Source: Triglochin maritima (lineage: Eukaryota; Streptophyta; Magnoliopsida; Alismatales; Juncaginaceae). Taken from it: a stretch of DNA of 64,000 nt. Positions 24,780 to 37,454 of the stretch are shown piece after piece. Made by a program: the position numbers and the translations under genes. The stretch covers positions 1,014,501 through 1,078,500 of the forward strand of contig OY821782.1 of NCBI GenBank assembly GCA_963682175.1. Direction: 5' to 3'. The stretch's first letter is position 1. Each line of letters opens with the position of its first letter. The notes below the pieces were generated by a model that saw nothing but the letters and a program-made list of their open reading frames with translations, was not told the origin of the DNA and ran no database searches.

Positions 24780-25860
24780 AATTGCGCCCTGCGGTCTGGT
24801 TGATAATCTCACGCGTTCCGTGCAGGTTATGCTTGAATTTTTTAATCTGTTTATGAATCAAAATCCTTAAAAATTGTCAACTTGTAAATTCGCTTCTCTA
24901 GTGAATCCGATTAAGATCAAGCGAAAATTCGAACCCACCAACCCGCAAAAATAAAATAATAAGTATAGTTAATTATTGTTAAGTACCAAAATCACTCATT
25001 GATTTATTCTCAAACGATCATTATAACTTGTAAATGTCTAATGAGTTATTAATCATGTTTTTTAAAAGAATTGTCATTTAGATTACTTTTACGGATATTC
25101 ACAAAAAGATGACCCGAAAACCCACACCGCAACTGCCAAGAAGGTGGGGTCAGGTTGTGGACAGGGTTTTGGGGAGAGGATTTTAACCTGACCCACAACC
25201 TGCCAATTTTGGGAAATGTGGGTCCGGGTTTAACCCCACCCGCTCCGAACTCGACTCATTACACACCTATTTTTGCATGGGTGGGTTTGATGGTTGCAAT
25301 AAAGATAGATTTGGATTTGGGTAGGATTTGTTGTTTGTCACGTAGATTTAAACTTGGATTAGATCTGCTACTCTTAATATATATAGATAAATTCAAATTT
25401 GGATTGGATATGTTGTTTGTAAAATATATAGATAGATTCGAATTTGGGTTGGATCTGCTATTTGTAACATAGATAGATTCAAATTTGGGTTGGATATGTT
25501 GTTTGTAATATAAATATATTTTGATTTTGGGTTGAATCTACTGTTTGTAATATGCATCGATTGAAACTTGGGTCGGATTCAGTGTCAAGTGTGATGTGGA
25601 TTTGATACCAATATGATGTGTGAACGAAATCCGACAAAAATGGGATCGAATTTTATTGTAAAATTGAGATTATGGGTTTTTTTGGCTAATGTCCCAAAAC
25701 ATGAATAATATAATTATCAATATGTTAAGGACTGCTAACAACTTATCGACAAAAAGAAAAAGAAAATGTTACCGGACGAAAAATAATGGAAGTGGTTAAC
25801 ATGTTTTTAAGTTCAAAAGGATAAGTTGAAATCGAGCCATATACATCAATTGAAATCACA
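24780..25860. other. Intergenic, with alternating minisatellite 25280-25560
   Basis: Mostly AT-rich without genes. At 25280-25560 a 36-47 bp unit repeats about six times. The forms GGATATGTTGTTTGTAA and GGATCTGCTATTTGTAA alternate, so the array is built of ~86-bp dimers. Confidence 0.7.
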
Positions 25861-25863
25861 ATC

Positions 25864-26537
25864 TAAGGGCACCCTCAACGGTGAGGGTGCCCATGTAAAT
25901 GTTGACATCATGTCAGCATTTACCAGCACTCCCTCAATGGGGGAGTTGTTTTGGCCTCCGACCACCAGATCTCACGACTTGGTCGTTGGATGTGGAGGTC
26001 ATGTGGCCTCCACTCATTGGTTTATATTTTTGTTTTGTTTTAATTAATTTTTTATTGGATAAAACACCCAATTTTTCATCACAATATCTTCCCTACATCG
26101 TTTGGAGGTCGGTCCTGGATAAAAAATTTAAAAAAATATCTTAAAAAATAAAAAACATATTTTAAAAAACAAATTGAAAATGATTTTAAAACAAAAGGCA
26201 AAATAAAATATTAAACGAACCCCAACCAATGTTTTTTGTTTTTTTAAATTTCTTTTATTGTTTTATTTTGAGTTATTTGTAAATATTCCTATAATAATGT
26301 ATGATAAATAAAATATGTGATATAATTACTTGTAAGTGTGAGAAATAAAGAAGGAAAAATAAATGTTGTTGAAGTGATAAAGTGTTGATGTGACTAGGTT
26401 GACATTTATGTGAATTGTGGTTGAGAGATTGAATAGTAGAAAGAGAGAAGAAGAAAAAATGTCACGCTGACCAAGATGAATATAAAGTATTGAGTTAACT
26501 AGGTTAACATTTTGATGAATATAAAGATGGCCTAAGC
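25864..26537. mobile_element. Probable MITE-type element with palindromic end
   Basis: Starts CTAAGGGCACCCTCAA, with a perfect hairpin at 25867-25892 (GGGCACCCTC, loop AACG..., GAGGGTGCCC). Ends with GATGGCCTAAG, which is loosely inverted to the start. Internal DNA is AT-rich with repeated GTTGACATTT/GTTAACATTT. No target-site duplication is clear, so limits are approximate. Confidence 0.45.
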
Positions 26538-26831
26538 AGAGAAACTAAGGATTCCTGATCTATTTCCTCAATTGTCTAGCTTATAGGATAAGATGTATAT
26601 TTTTTCCCAAAGTGATCTTATATTTTAGGTGATATGTATCATTCATTATATTTCAGTTGGATAAGGTGATAAGTCAAGGCAAGCGTGGGTCGTCCTAGAT
26701 TTCTTTTCATTTATTATTTTTATTCCCAAAGTGCTATTCTCTTAATTATATTAAGCTAAGGATTTATGTTCTATAGCCTTAATTGTTTAGCTTATACGAT
26801 AAGATATATCATTTAATGAAGAGCCGTGATA

Positions 26832-28448
26832 GACGGACGCGCGCGTCACGGACGCGCCTTACGTGGATCTGTACAGCTCAGATATTTTTCTTTGAGTCAG
26901 CGTCCAGTCAGCGAAATTTCTCTTCGCGCGTTTTGGTCTTTTTAAAAAACGCCGGTTCTTTAAGTTGAACGATTCATTTCCCAATACACAGATAAGACAG
27001 TGTCCAGACCCTAGGACATCGTGCAGTCTCATTATTCGTGCAGAGCCCACACTTATCATAATAAAATATTTGTTTCTAAGTTTTACGTTGGATCAACTTA
27101 ATTTGTCTAGCTTACTTTATGTGTGTGTGCAGTTTATATTATGTGTTTGTCCTGTTTACGTTATGTGTATGTCCGGAATAAGTGTATATTGCTGTACGGA
27201 ATAAGTGTATTTGCTGTCCGGAATAAGTGTATTTGTTGTCCGGTTTAAGAATAAAGTGTGTCCAGAAACGGAACATAAAGTTTGTCCGGAATGAGTTGAT
27301 TTGTTGTCCGGAATAAGTGAATTTGCTGTCCGGAATAAGTGTATTTGCAGTCCGGAATAAGTGTAGTTGTCCAGAATAAGAAGGAAGTGTGTCCAGAAAC
27401 GGAACAGAAAGTTTGTCCGGAATAAGTGTATTTGCTGTCCGGAATAAGTGTATTTGTTGTCCGGACTAAGTGTATTTGTTGTCCGGTTTAAGAATAAAGT
27501 GTGTCCAGAAACGGAACATAAAGTTTGTCCGGAATAAGTTGATTTGTTGTCCGGAATAAGTGTATTTGCTGTCCGGAATAAGTGTATTTGCAGTCCGGAA
27601 TAAGTGTAGTTGTCCAGAATAAGAAGAAAGTGTGTCCAGAAACGGAACAGAAAATTTGTCCGGAATAAGTGTATTTGCTGTCCGGAATAAGTGTATTTGT
27701 TGTCCGGAATAAGTGTATTTGTTGTCCGGTTTAAGAATAAAGTGTGTCCAGAAACGGAACATAAAGTTTGTCCGGAATAAGTGGATTTGTTGTCCGGAAT
27801 AAGTGTATTTGATGTCCGGAATCGGAATAAGTGTATTTGCAGTCCGGAATAAGTGTATTTGCAGTCCGGAATAATATATGGCTTCATTATTGTCGGAATA
27901 AACGAATCAATATATGGAATGCAATAGTATGATGTCGAAACAAAAAAACGTCCCCCGCAGAGGGAGCGGACAGAGGGAGCGCGCTTTGTGGGGGGGGGGA
28001 CTCACGTCCCCCGCAGGGGCTGCCGCCCCCTGCCACCCCCGCACAAACTCAACAAACCTCCCACTGTATATTTTACCCCACAAGAATTACGTTTAGGAAA
28101 AAAATAGCATCTCTGATTTCCTGTTTATGTAGAACATCGGGAAGTCTTCGCACCGTCCCATTCACGCTGCTTACGTTGTGAAGAATCCTGGGAGTCGGCA
28201 TCAGACGCTTCTTCGACCTAATATCTTGCTCGAAATGGTGATTTATTCTGGAGAGAAAGAATAAAGAAGAAAGAAAGATTGTCATCATATTTGTATTTGG
28301 GTGGAAAGAGAGAACGTGCTGAGTTGAAACGCATTTAATGTGATTTGAGTAGACATCAGGAAGAAAAAACAAAAAAACATTCATGTTTTGGTCACGTAAG
28401 GGCTGACATGGATGTCCACGTAGAGCGCGTCCGTGACGCGCTGCGTTC
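26832..28448. mobile_element. Nonautonomous array-bearing DNA element, copy A
   Basis: Left end GACGGACGCGCGCGTCACGG then GCCTTACGTGGA; the right end is the inverse (GCGTCACGGACGCGC, CTACGTGGA on the minus strand), giving TIRs of about 37 bp. 26832-27100 is closely similar to 37217-37450 of copy B (CAGCGTCCAGTCAGC, AACGCCGGTTCTTTA, GTGCAGAG). A tandem array fills 27168-27880. A GC-rich segment follows, then one shared with 57225-57360. No target-site duplication was recognised. Copy B carries a FAR1 fragment, which suggests a FAR1-type (Jittery-like) MULE origin. Confidence 0.75.
27168..27880 (+). repeat. Tandem array of TGTCCGGAATAAG monomers, 243-bp higher-order unit
   Basis: Monomers of ~22 bp (core TGTCCGGAATAAGTGTATTT). 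A distinct sub-unit, GTGTCCAGAAACGGAAC, appears at about 27256, 27387, 27499, 27630 and 27742: spacings 131, 112, 131, 112. The array is therefore ~2.5 copies of a 243-bp higher-order repeat. Because 243 is a multiple of three, the minus strand stays open for 243 codons; this is not evidence of a protein. Confidence 0.9.
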
Positions 28449-31400
28449 ATAAATCATTTCCCTTTAATGAATGACTTTTTCCGGTAGTGCTATTGTCTTA
28501 ATATTAATTATACGCGGATAAGGTGATAAGTTAAGCGTGTGTCGTCCGTGATTTAATCAATTCACAAAAGATATGTTTCTGAAGTATTGTTATCTTAATC
28601 TTATTTATAATTTCTTGGATTAAAATCTTAATCTTTAATTTTTCCAATTTATTTTAAAAAAAATCCATTGTAAACCTCCATGAGAAATATTTCTCATAGT
28701 ATACTAGTTACCACCACGTTACGACACGTTGTGGTGACTGGGTCTTATTTTTTAGTGTATAAAAAACTTAACGTCTCATAATGTAAGTTTTGTAGAAATA
28801 AAATTATTTATAAAACTCGACATCTACAACATCTCATTCTAACGCTTAGAAAATTTTACACACATCCAACAGACAATTGGAACACGTTATTTGTAGAAAT
28901 ATGCAATGCCACCGATATATATCTCGTAGATGTTCACAGTGGAATTTTTTTTAAAAAAATCGGAAAATTCCCTTAAACGTGGACCAGGATTGTCCACTTC
29001 CCCTTTCCCGCCGGTCTCCACTTCCATGTCAGTAATGTACTGTAATTGGGCAAGTAGGTGTGGAAAATCTTTCTTTGTATAAATACCCTTGTGCTCCACC
29101 ACATTAAATAAAAACTTGTTCTGAGCAATGTCTACGTAAGTACATATGTTCTATAACATTCCAATCAAATAAGATTTAACATTATGATCTAAAACAACTT
29201 CAGACGTTCACTTGTTTTCTTTGGATTCAAATCATGATTCAAGAATATTTCAACTATACATTAGAAGAAATAAGTCAAAACCATGTAATAATTAATCCCA
29301 GTCTCAGCTAGATAATGTTGGAATGTAGAATGAATGCAATATTTCTGAACTTATGGTTGGTGTTAAACCGGTAGTGGGTTATATTCCTATCTTGTTCAAT
29401 GGATCATTTTATTTTTCTTTTGATCTTTTTGATTCCTAACTTGATTGCTTGAATGAACCAGAACTCGCCAACCAACTTGATGCAGATTTTTGTACCATAT
29501 TAATAGAAATAAGATCCGATGTCAGAAAAATTACACAGCATATTGCTGGAAATTGAGCCGTGCAAATATCGAATCGAATCGAATCTAATTATTTGCATGA
29601 TATCTAGGTAGAGAACAAAAACATCAGATGTAGTTTGCTTTCTAATTATCCTAGTTCTGATTCATATCGATGCAAATAGCCTTTTTTAAAAATAAAACAA
29701 GTACAATTCAAAAAAGTAGCACGACAATATTTTAGCCAGATGTTCGGATATGATCTGAACAGACACAAAGGCAGTCTGAAGTAGTGTTGCCCAGGAGAGG
29801 GCTTATCTGTTCTTCAATTGTGATGTCTCCGTCAAATATCCATAAATTAACTCAAAATGTTGATAGCGACAATATATTTACATGTGCATTTTTAGATAAA
29901 GAATATAAAATGTCTATGAATCTACTTGTTCTCTATTTTTTTATCATAAAATCCATGCGCAGGTTATTTTAAGAATAACTCATGCGCATGTGAAGGTATT
30001 ATTGGCACCTATAACATATAACCTATAAAAACAAAATTCCTCGGCCTCTTTTCTTCAGATAACCATCATTAATCAAGCAGACCATCTGAGATTGAGGTTT
30101 CAAATTTAAGGTATACCACTTAGGTGTAGTCGTATAGAGCTTTTGAAAAATCAAACAAGAGAAGTTATTTGTTTTTTCTTCTTCTGGTGCATCAATTAAA
30201 TCCTAGGTACCCTCAACTGAGATGTTTTATGGGGGAAAAGGGTTGCACAAGTTCAAATTCGCCCAACTCATACGCTCATGTTCCATGGGTGACTGGGTCA
30301 GTTACTTGGTTTCAATTTAGACAACTTCTTGTAAGATATAAGTCATATAACTTACATTAATGAAGTTATCACACAACTTACGTGCAACATTGGATGATAT
30401 AACAATGGAGGTAGTATTAGCATCGAAATCGACAAGCTATCACGGGCTAGCACAAACAAAAGAGTAGAAAAACATGCATTATTGAGATTCCATCAAGATT
30501 TTATGACAACATGTGATTTATAACACAGGAAGGGCCAAATTCTCACTTGGGTGTATCCTTTCTCATTCATGAGTGGTTTATCTTACTTTGAGTTGAGAGG
30601 TTATACTCAATAATTAATAGATGAAAGGGCAGGTTAAGTATCTATCATGCGCATGAGAGGAAACTATCGTTTCAGAAAAGTGAATGTTCTCTAAATCTAT
30701 ATACATCATAGAACCTTCTAATGACTATCATGTGCATGAGAGGAAACTATCGTTTCAGAAAAGTGAATGTTCTCTAAATCTATAAACATCATAGAATCTT
30801 CTAATGAAAACAAATCTATTTTGTGTACCATTTAGCTTTACATGGGAGAGAGACAGTTATATTATTCTTCAGACAGCATAGAAAATTTTGATATATATAA
30901 AAAAAAATCAAAAGATGCATTTCCCCTAAATTCTGAACTTTTTCCAGTTTGACCGCAGACAGAAAGGAAAATGTTAATTTAAAAAAAATTGGACCAGAAG
31001 AAAGTCATAGTGGACAAAACAAAGTTCACAAAGGACACTAATCTTGTACATTGAATAATGAACATGACTTTTTCAACAAACAAAAAAAATGCCACTGACC
31101 TGAAGGGTGGGGAACCAGAGATAACTACAAGACATCTCCAGATTCTCTTCTCCGTAAATATCTCCATTTGTGGGTTGGTGGTGGCTGCTCAGCTTTGGAA
31201 AAAATAATCTAAACAAATAATGCCAAGATGTCAGCCGGTAAGAGAATCATAGAAGAATATAACAATTGATAACGGAATCTACTGGCTACTACCATAAGTC
31301 CATAACACTCTCAGAACCTAATCATTTCTTACAGACAACTCTAGACTCGTGGCCCATATAAAAAATTCAATGGGCTCATAATGGACTGGATTAGAATCAA

Positions 31401-31464
31401 TTTGCATCTGCCCTTTGAGTCAACAGGAGATGAGTAGCAAGTAAACATTTCTCTTCTGAAGGAA
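28449..31464. other. AT-rich intergenic, no gene seen
   Basis: Short scattered ORFs only. A worn hairpin (CCACCACGT...ACGTTGTGGTG) lies near 28708-28738. 31090-31170 has a short GC-richer stretch that I cannot assign. No transposon ends were found apart from the duplication listed separately. Confidence 0.5.
30642..30807. repeat. 83-bp tandem duplication
   Basis: CTATCATGCGCATGAGAGGA at 30642 and CTATCATGTGCATGAGAGGA at 30725 start two copies that differ at only a few bases over ~83 bp. Confidence 0.9.
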
Positions 31465-31600
31465 AAAATTCAGATTATAACTTAGTTGGTAGAGTTGCCA
31501 CCTCGAATAGAATAGTTCAAGATTGGGGTTCGTATCCTAAGGAAGCGAATCACATCCTTGAGTTTTAGTTCATAGTAGAACAAACAAACAAAAAATCAAA
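31465..31600 (+). mobile_element. tRNA-derived SINE-like element
   Basis: 31477-31494 (ATAACTTAGTTGGTAGAG) resembles a tRNA box A, and GGTTCGTATCC at 31527-31537 matches a box B. The spacing suits an internal Pol III promoter. The sequence between does not fold as a tRNA, and an A-rich tail (ACAAACAAACAAAAAA) follows near 31580-31596. Limits are approximate and no clear duplication is seen. Confidence 0.6.
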
Positions 31601-32003
31601 CAGAATATATTTTAAAAGATGGTGGTAATCGAGAAACATGCTGGGACAGCATTTGGGGCAAGCCAAAGAAAAATGTTTGCTTGGATGTAAGATATGGATC
31701 AAGGTTTAACAGTAGTTAAACTTTGTTGTAGTATAAGATCACATATCCATCCGAGAAAACAAAGAAACTGAGAACATACACCATTAAAATTATTTGGACA
31801 GTACTTACATCAGCTATTTAACAATTGCATGAAGAAAAAAGTATATTTCCTACAACAGTTCAGATTCTTCAAAACAAAATAACCGTTAATCGAAAAATGC
31901 ACCTTGATATAATAATTGCTGGTATGTAACTTTCTATAGAGGGGCTCTCCCTACATATATGAATAGAAGAGAACGCTTCACTTTGGCTCCTAATGAATCA
32001 TCA

Positions 32004-35000
32004 CTACATGGATGCTCCACCTCCTGAAGTGCCCGATGACTCAGCCATGTCCTCCAACTTCAGGCTCACGTCCACTCTCTCCGTCAGTTTTCCTTTTTCT
32101 AAGCTATTCACTTCTCGGTTCAATTTATTCAACCAAAACTCATAGTCAACGGGATATGGTGTTCCGCAGAGGCCATCCACGTAATCAGCAAATGCTTTCA
32201 ATGGTGCTGAAATCTCACCTAGCAGCCGCTGAATCAGCCGCTTGGACCAACATTTCTCTCTCCATTTCAGTGCCGATTCAATAGAATCTATGTGCTTGAC
32301 TCTTCCACCACATGCAAAATACAGAAAATAAATTAGACTCTCAACGTCAGAAGACGGGCAGAGCTTCCTGAACTCAAGTGCTGAACTAGAAGAAAACTGC
32401 AAGTTCAATGCTGGACTATCTTTGTCCTCCAAAACTGAGCGTCCCCAAGCCACTGGCACGTAAAGTGGAGGTTCAGCTCCAATAGAGTCATCAACTCGTA
32501 TTATGTTTTCTGGGCAAATATCACTGTGCAAAACATTCACACGTGCCGCAATGCATAGAGCAGTCAAACAGTCCCTACAGCACCGCAGTGCGTCATCAGT
32601 GGACAAAGGCCCACTTTGAGCAATACAGAATGAAAGTGGTTTGCCAAATGGAGACGTGACAAGGACTGGGATTCCACAGAAAGGATGATCACATCTCTCA
32701 GTAGAATTCTGTTTCCTACAGTGCCCAGAATGCGGAATCCGTCCATATGCAGTTATACTGGGCAAGTGCATACTTGAGATACCCTGCTGCTTCATGATGT
32801 TTAATACCTTGGACTGTCTCTGCACCAGATACCATAGGTCCATAGCCTCCCAAGATGGCTCCAGCAGGGAGGAATGAGCTCCAACATAAAGAGATAAGAG
32901 TTCAGCAGGATGATCAATGGAAATCGCACAATAGCAATTTCCACCAGGTAAAATCTCCTTTACTTGAAATGCTTTCTGACATTCAAGATCCTCCACCAAC
33001 ACCACTTCACCTGGATTGAACTTTAAACAAGAGTATTGATTACCACGAGCATGCTCGACAGCAGAATCTACTTCAACAATCTCATTTTGAAAATCAAGGT
33101 CCTCATGCCTTGTGCCAGCAAAGCCATTGAGTTCTAGCCTACGCTTCTGAAGGCGAAGACTGTGATTTATAGCTAATGAATCAATAGACCTTCTTGGTGG
33201 CCCCATAATCTTTACAATCGAGTTGAAGGTGGCTAAAAGAAACTGAAGACTACCTATGTCTCCCCAATTAACGTTTCCAAGTTTGTTCCAGATTCGTTCA
33301 ACAGGAGAAACAAAGACTTCTGCATGAAGATTGATCCATTCTCCAATGGACTTATATGGATTGTTGGAGTTGATCTCAAGCTTACTAAGATCGCCTCCAA
33401 ACTTGATTATACCACCAAATTTAGCATCCATTACCAGCAGATAAACAGAATCACTGCCATACATATTCAACTTGTTTAATCTCCTAGAAAAAAGTATGTG
33501 AAAACCATACAAAAGAGCCTCGCAAATAGTTGAAGCAGGGAAACCTGCATCTTTTCCGTGTGCAATAACTGGTCTAAACAACACAAATTCAAGAACTTGA
33601 CTCCAGTGAGCTTGCAAACTTTGCATCTTGCTATTTACCACTACCGCTGCTCCAGTAAGTCTTTCTAGTCTTCCATTTGCTATTGCTTTCTCAACACTGT
33701 ACAATTTTGAACCTGGGTAACGAGGGCAAGACACTAAAAATGGCAAGGGCGTGGTTGAATCCCAAAATGTACGCAACAATCCATCTACCATTGTATGAAG
33801 AAAATCTTCCAAGGCAAGATACTGAGATTCCTTGGCATCAGCAGATCGGGAATATGACATCCGGTAAATCTGCTGAAAGAGTACACCTTCCAAGGCATAA
33901 TCAAGTTTAAGCAACTCGTCCATCGTAAAAGGTGATCTAAACATAAGTTTTTCATCTGTAGTGTGGGACTGGGAATATGCTCTGTCTAGAACCCAATCCC
34001 CAATGCTGTTTGAAAATTGCTCTAGGTCAACAATGCCTTTCAAACAATTTTTCAGTCTTTTTGATGTTTTACTGGAATTGCAAACATTTCTACTTGCAGT
34101 TGAGAGGCATGAGCTTCTATCTGGAGAGTCACCTGACGCAAGTGATTTCCCAACATCTGTTTAGGTGATTTGGCAAACAGAAAGAGCACGAACAAACAAA
34201 TCAAAGCAGAAAAATGACAAAAGGAACTTTCAATCTACTGCATGCCTTATTGGGTCTATCATCTGTATAACTAGCTGGTTAACTATGCCCAAATTTTAAA
34301 ATTTGGAAAATCCAAATTTGAGTTGAAGGAGGGGCCAACACCAAGCAAGAAGCCAAGAATGACTAAGGTGGATCCAGAAACACGATGAAGAATGCCTTTT
34401 CCATTGCAAACTATTGAACATGCTATTGATTCCTTTTAAACTTTTAAGGCAATATTAGTTAGCAGTTTAAAAACAATGATAATGACAATGTAGATATCAG
34501 TGAAAGTAAATAAGGGTCATTGCAGTTTGGAAACATTAGCAAAAGACAATCTAAAGCAATGCACATGGCTCGTATACCATATAGAGATACTGTGCAGCTT
34601 CCGCTTGAGCTTGGCCCATGAAATGAATCTGAATCTTTTCCTTCAAATCCTGTGTCATATGATAATTTGATAACTATAGAAGCTGAAAGAAAGAAAAATA
34701 ATGGAATGTGTTCTATACCGATAAGAAAACTATACAAGATGAAAGAAAGAAAGTATAAAAGCCAGAGAAGCAAGATGTAAGATGTTAAATATCATAGAAT
34801 GTGTTCAATATCCAATCCACCAATTTACAAAAATAATGACATTTAAAAAGGTATGAGAATTTTTTGCTGAAACCTTACAAAATCGTGAGAAAGCCAATGA
34901 CATGATAGTAATACGGGTGATTGGGGAAAGAGAACAAATTTCAACATAGATTGTTTCCACTGTGTATTATTCCACATGTCCCAGGGAACCTAGTTTCAAA

Positions 35001-37062
35001 CACAGAAACCACCATACTTTGAATTTTTTCCCCAGGCTTGGTCATCTCTCAACAGATTACACTAAAACTGAACCTCATCAATGATTGTAGATCGTTCTTC
35101 ATACCACCATTTCTGAGTTCTGACATTCAAACTGATGTAGTTGTTAGATTCTAGCACAATTTCATATATATATAGATCCAGAATTTGTGATATTCAACCA
35201 ATTATGTGTTTCTAAATAATTACTTAGAATAAGCACTATAGCTTGTTAGGTATACTCCATCACTTCATCAGCCAAACTTCTGTAATTTCAGAATCCCTTT
35301 GCCAGGTGACCTGTTTTCCTATTCACAGTATTGTTACGTGAGTAAATCTTCTTTTTTAACAATAAAACCATAACCGAGAGTTTCCTGTCATAGAGCAATC
35401 GTCTTCGGGGGCATCTGTTTTAATTTAATTTATCTAATTAAAGTCATTCCATATGTTTGTGATCTTTTATATTTGTAGAAATCAAATGAACTCAGACAAC
35501 AGGTTCACAAGAAGTCAACAACCAATTTGGTTCCCCAATCAACAGATGTTGTAATACTTTTGTGCTATTAATACCCCCAAGGGATGTTGTGCACTTGGAA
35601 GCAACAGTAACAACGGTAAATTTTGATGTAATTCTTAGAAGTAGAATTTGATCTCTCTTCACTTTCCTTTAACCCCTAGATGCACAAACACCTCTCCATT
35701 GGAAGTATGTGCCAGTAGTCAAACTCCTAGAAAATTAAGAAAGTTTAGACAGGCACCATTTCTCGGGATATAACAAAACCTAGGATTTTCAATACGTGGC
35801 AATAAACAAGGGGAACACTTCCATACAAATTGAGCATGTAAACATTAGACACGAAGAAGAAAAACTTACGGAACTTCATGGCATTCAGATTATATGCTAC
35901 TTCTCCTTCCACTGTTGTTGCTGCTACCGCATATCCTCAACCAAACATCAGCTGCGGAGGGCATAATATTAGGGTTTCACTTCACTGTCCCATCTCCACT
36001 AATCACAACAAACCAAACAGAAATGAACACTGAATATCAGGACAATCCAGTAAAAACGCAATTTGAACACATAGGCATAAAGAAGCTTTCACCAAACTTC
36101 ACAATGCTCACATGAATTTCTCAAAAAATCTCTAAACCACATTCCACCAGAGGACAAAAACGTATGGTTTCTACTTCACTTCACAATCTTCCCTGATCAG
36201 AACAATTAAAAGTCTAAAACAGTAACAAAACCACTAAATTCACTAAAGAAAGCATTTCCAGAACAATATGACACAAACAAAAGCATAAGAAAGTATGATT
36301 TAAAAAAAAGCATTTTCACAACATCTTTTAACCAAACTCCACTAGAGGCAAAAACCAACAGTTTCACATCACTGTGCAATCTTTCCTAGTCATAACAAGT
36401 AAAACAAAACCACTAATTCCACTAAAAACATTTCCATAACAAACTTGAACGCAAACACAAGCAAGAAGAATAAGTATTTACTGAACTCCATGATGTTTAG
36501 ATCTTCACTATGGTTCCCACTCCACTTCACAACCTTCACTAATCACAACAACTAAAAACACAAACAAACCCACTAAAATCACAGGGGAAAAAAACACTTC
36601 CACAACAAATCCAAACACAAACACAATCACGAAGAATAGGACTAACCAAACTTCGCAGTCTCCACTAATCACAAGAACCAAAACCACTCAAATCAATAAA
36701 AATTCCCTAAAAACACTTCCACAGAAATCCAAACGCAATCAAAGCACCAGAAAGAAGCATTTCACCAAACCTCACAATCTCCACGAATCACAACAACCAA
36801 AACGCACAAAAAACCACCAAAACCACTAAAAATCCCTAAAAACACTTCCACAACAAATCCAAACACAAAAAAAGCACCAGAAAGAAGCATTTCGCCAAAC
36901 CTCACAACCTCTACTAATCACAACAACCAAAACGCAAACCAAACCACAAAAAACACATCCGAACAAAAAGAGAACCATCAAGAAAGAGGATTTCACCAAA
37001 TCACGACAGGATGTCCTCTTTTTCCTCCTCCTGCTCTTCCTCTTGCCGGATTCGGTCGGCAT
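32004..37062 (-). CDS. Plant kinase-like protein, probable pseudokinase
   Basis: The large last exon, 34156-32004, is certain (717 codons). Upstream, 34649-34578 and 35951-35901 join in phase (Y-G|AT; R-A|GA), and exon 1 starts at ATG 37062 (MPTESGKRKSRRRKKRTSC) and ends at 37005 or 37008. The model gives about 777 residues. The first ~450 residues show no known fold. The C-terminal part is kinase-like: VLHSDICPENII (~605) is an HxD...N catalytic loop, and SSDVESLIYFLYFACGG matches subdomain IX. The expected DFG is AWG (PVAWGRS), so the Mg-binding Asp is absent and no clear glycine loop is seen. Similar unnamed 'protein kinase superfamily' genes occur in plants; function is unknown. Exons 1-2 are inferred from splice phase only. 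Confidence 0.78.
36100..36960. repeat. Degenerate ~120-130 bp tandem repeat in kinase-like gene intron 1
   Basis: CACAACAACCAAAACGCA and relatives recur near 36541, 36667, 36787 and 36917, with worn copies further left, each with AAACACTTCCACAACAAATC and CTTCAC. The array abuts the exon 1 donor. Confidence 0.82.
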
Positions 37063-37454
37063 TTGGAGTTGGATTTGGTATAAAAGCTTTTGGGGGTTTG
37101 TTCGCAGCAGCTTTTTGGAAAAGCGATTTTGGGCTTTTGAGAGAGAAGCCGAAACAAAAGCTGCGCGTTTGAGTAAAAAAAAGGCGTTTCGGTTCGTTCT
37201 TTCAGAGTCCTTATACACGGACGCGGGCGTCACGGACGCGCCTTACGTGGACGTGTTGAGTCAGCGTCCAGTCAGCAAAATTTCTCTTCACGTGTTTTGG
37301 TCTTCTTAAAAACGCCGGTTCTTTAGGTTGAACGATTCTTTTCCCAATACACAGATAGTGCAGACCCTAGGACAGCGTGCAGACCCTTTATTCGTGCAGA
37401 GTCCAGACTTATCATAATAAAATATTGTTTTTAACTTTTAGGTTGGATCAACTT

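Noticed and set aside
27156..27887. 243-residue open frame on the minus strand
   Set aside because: It is the translation of the 243-bp higher-order tandem repeat, whose length is a multiple of three; no start context, splice or protein family supports it.
31477..31540. tRNA gene
   Set aside because: Box A and box B are present but no cloverleaf or acceptor pairing can be formed; a SINE fits better.
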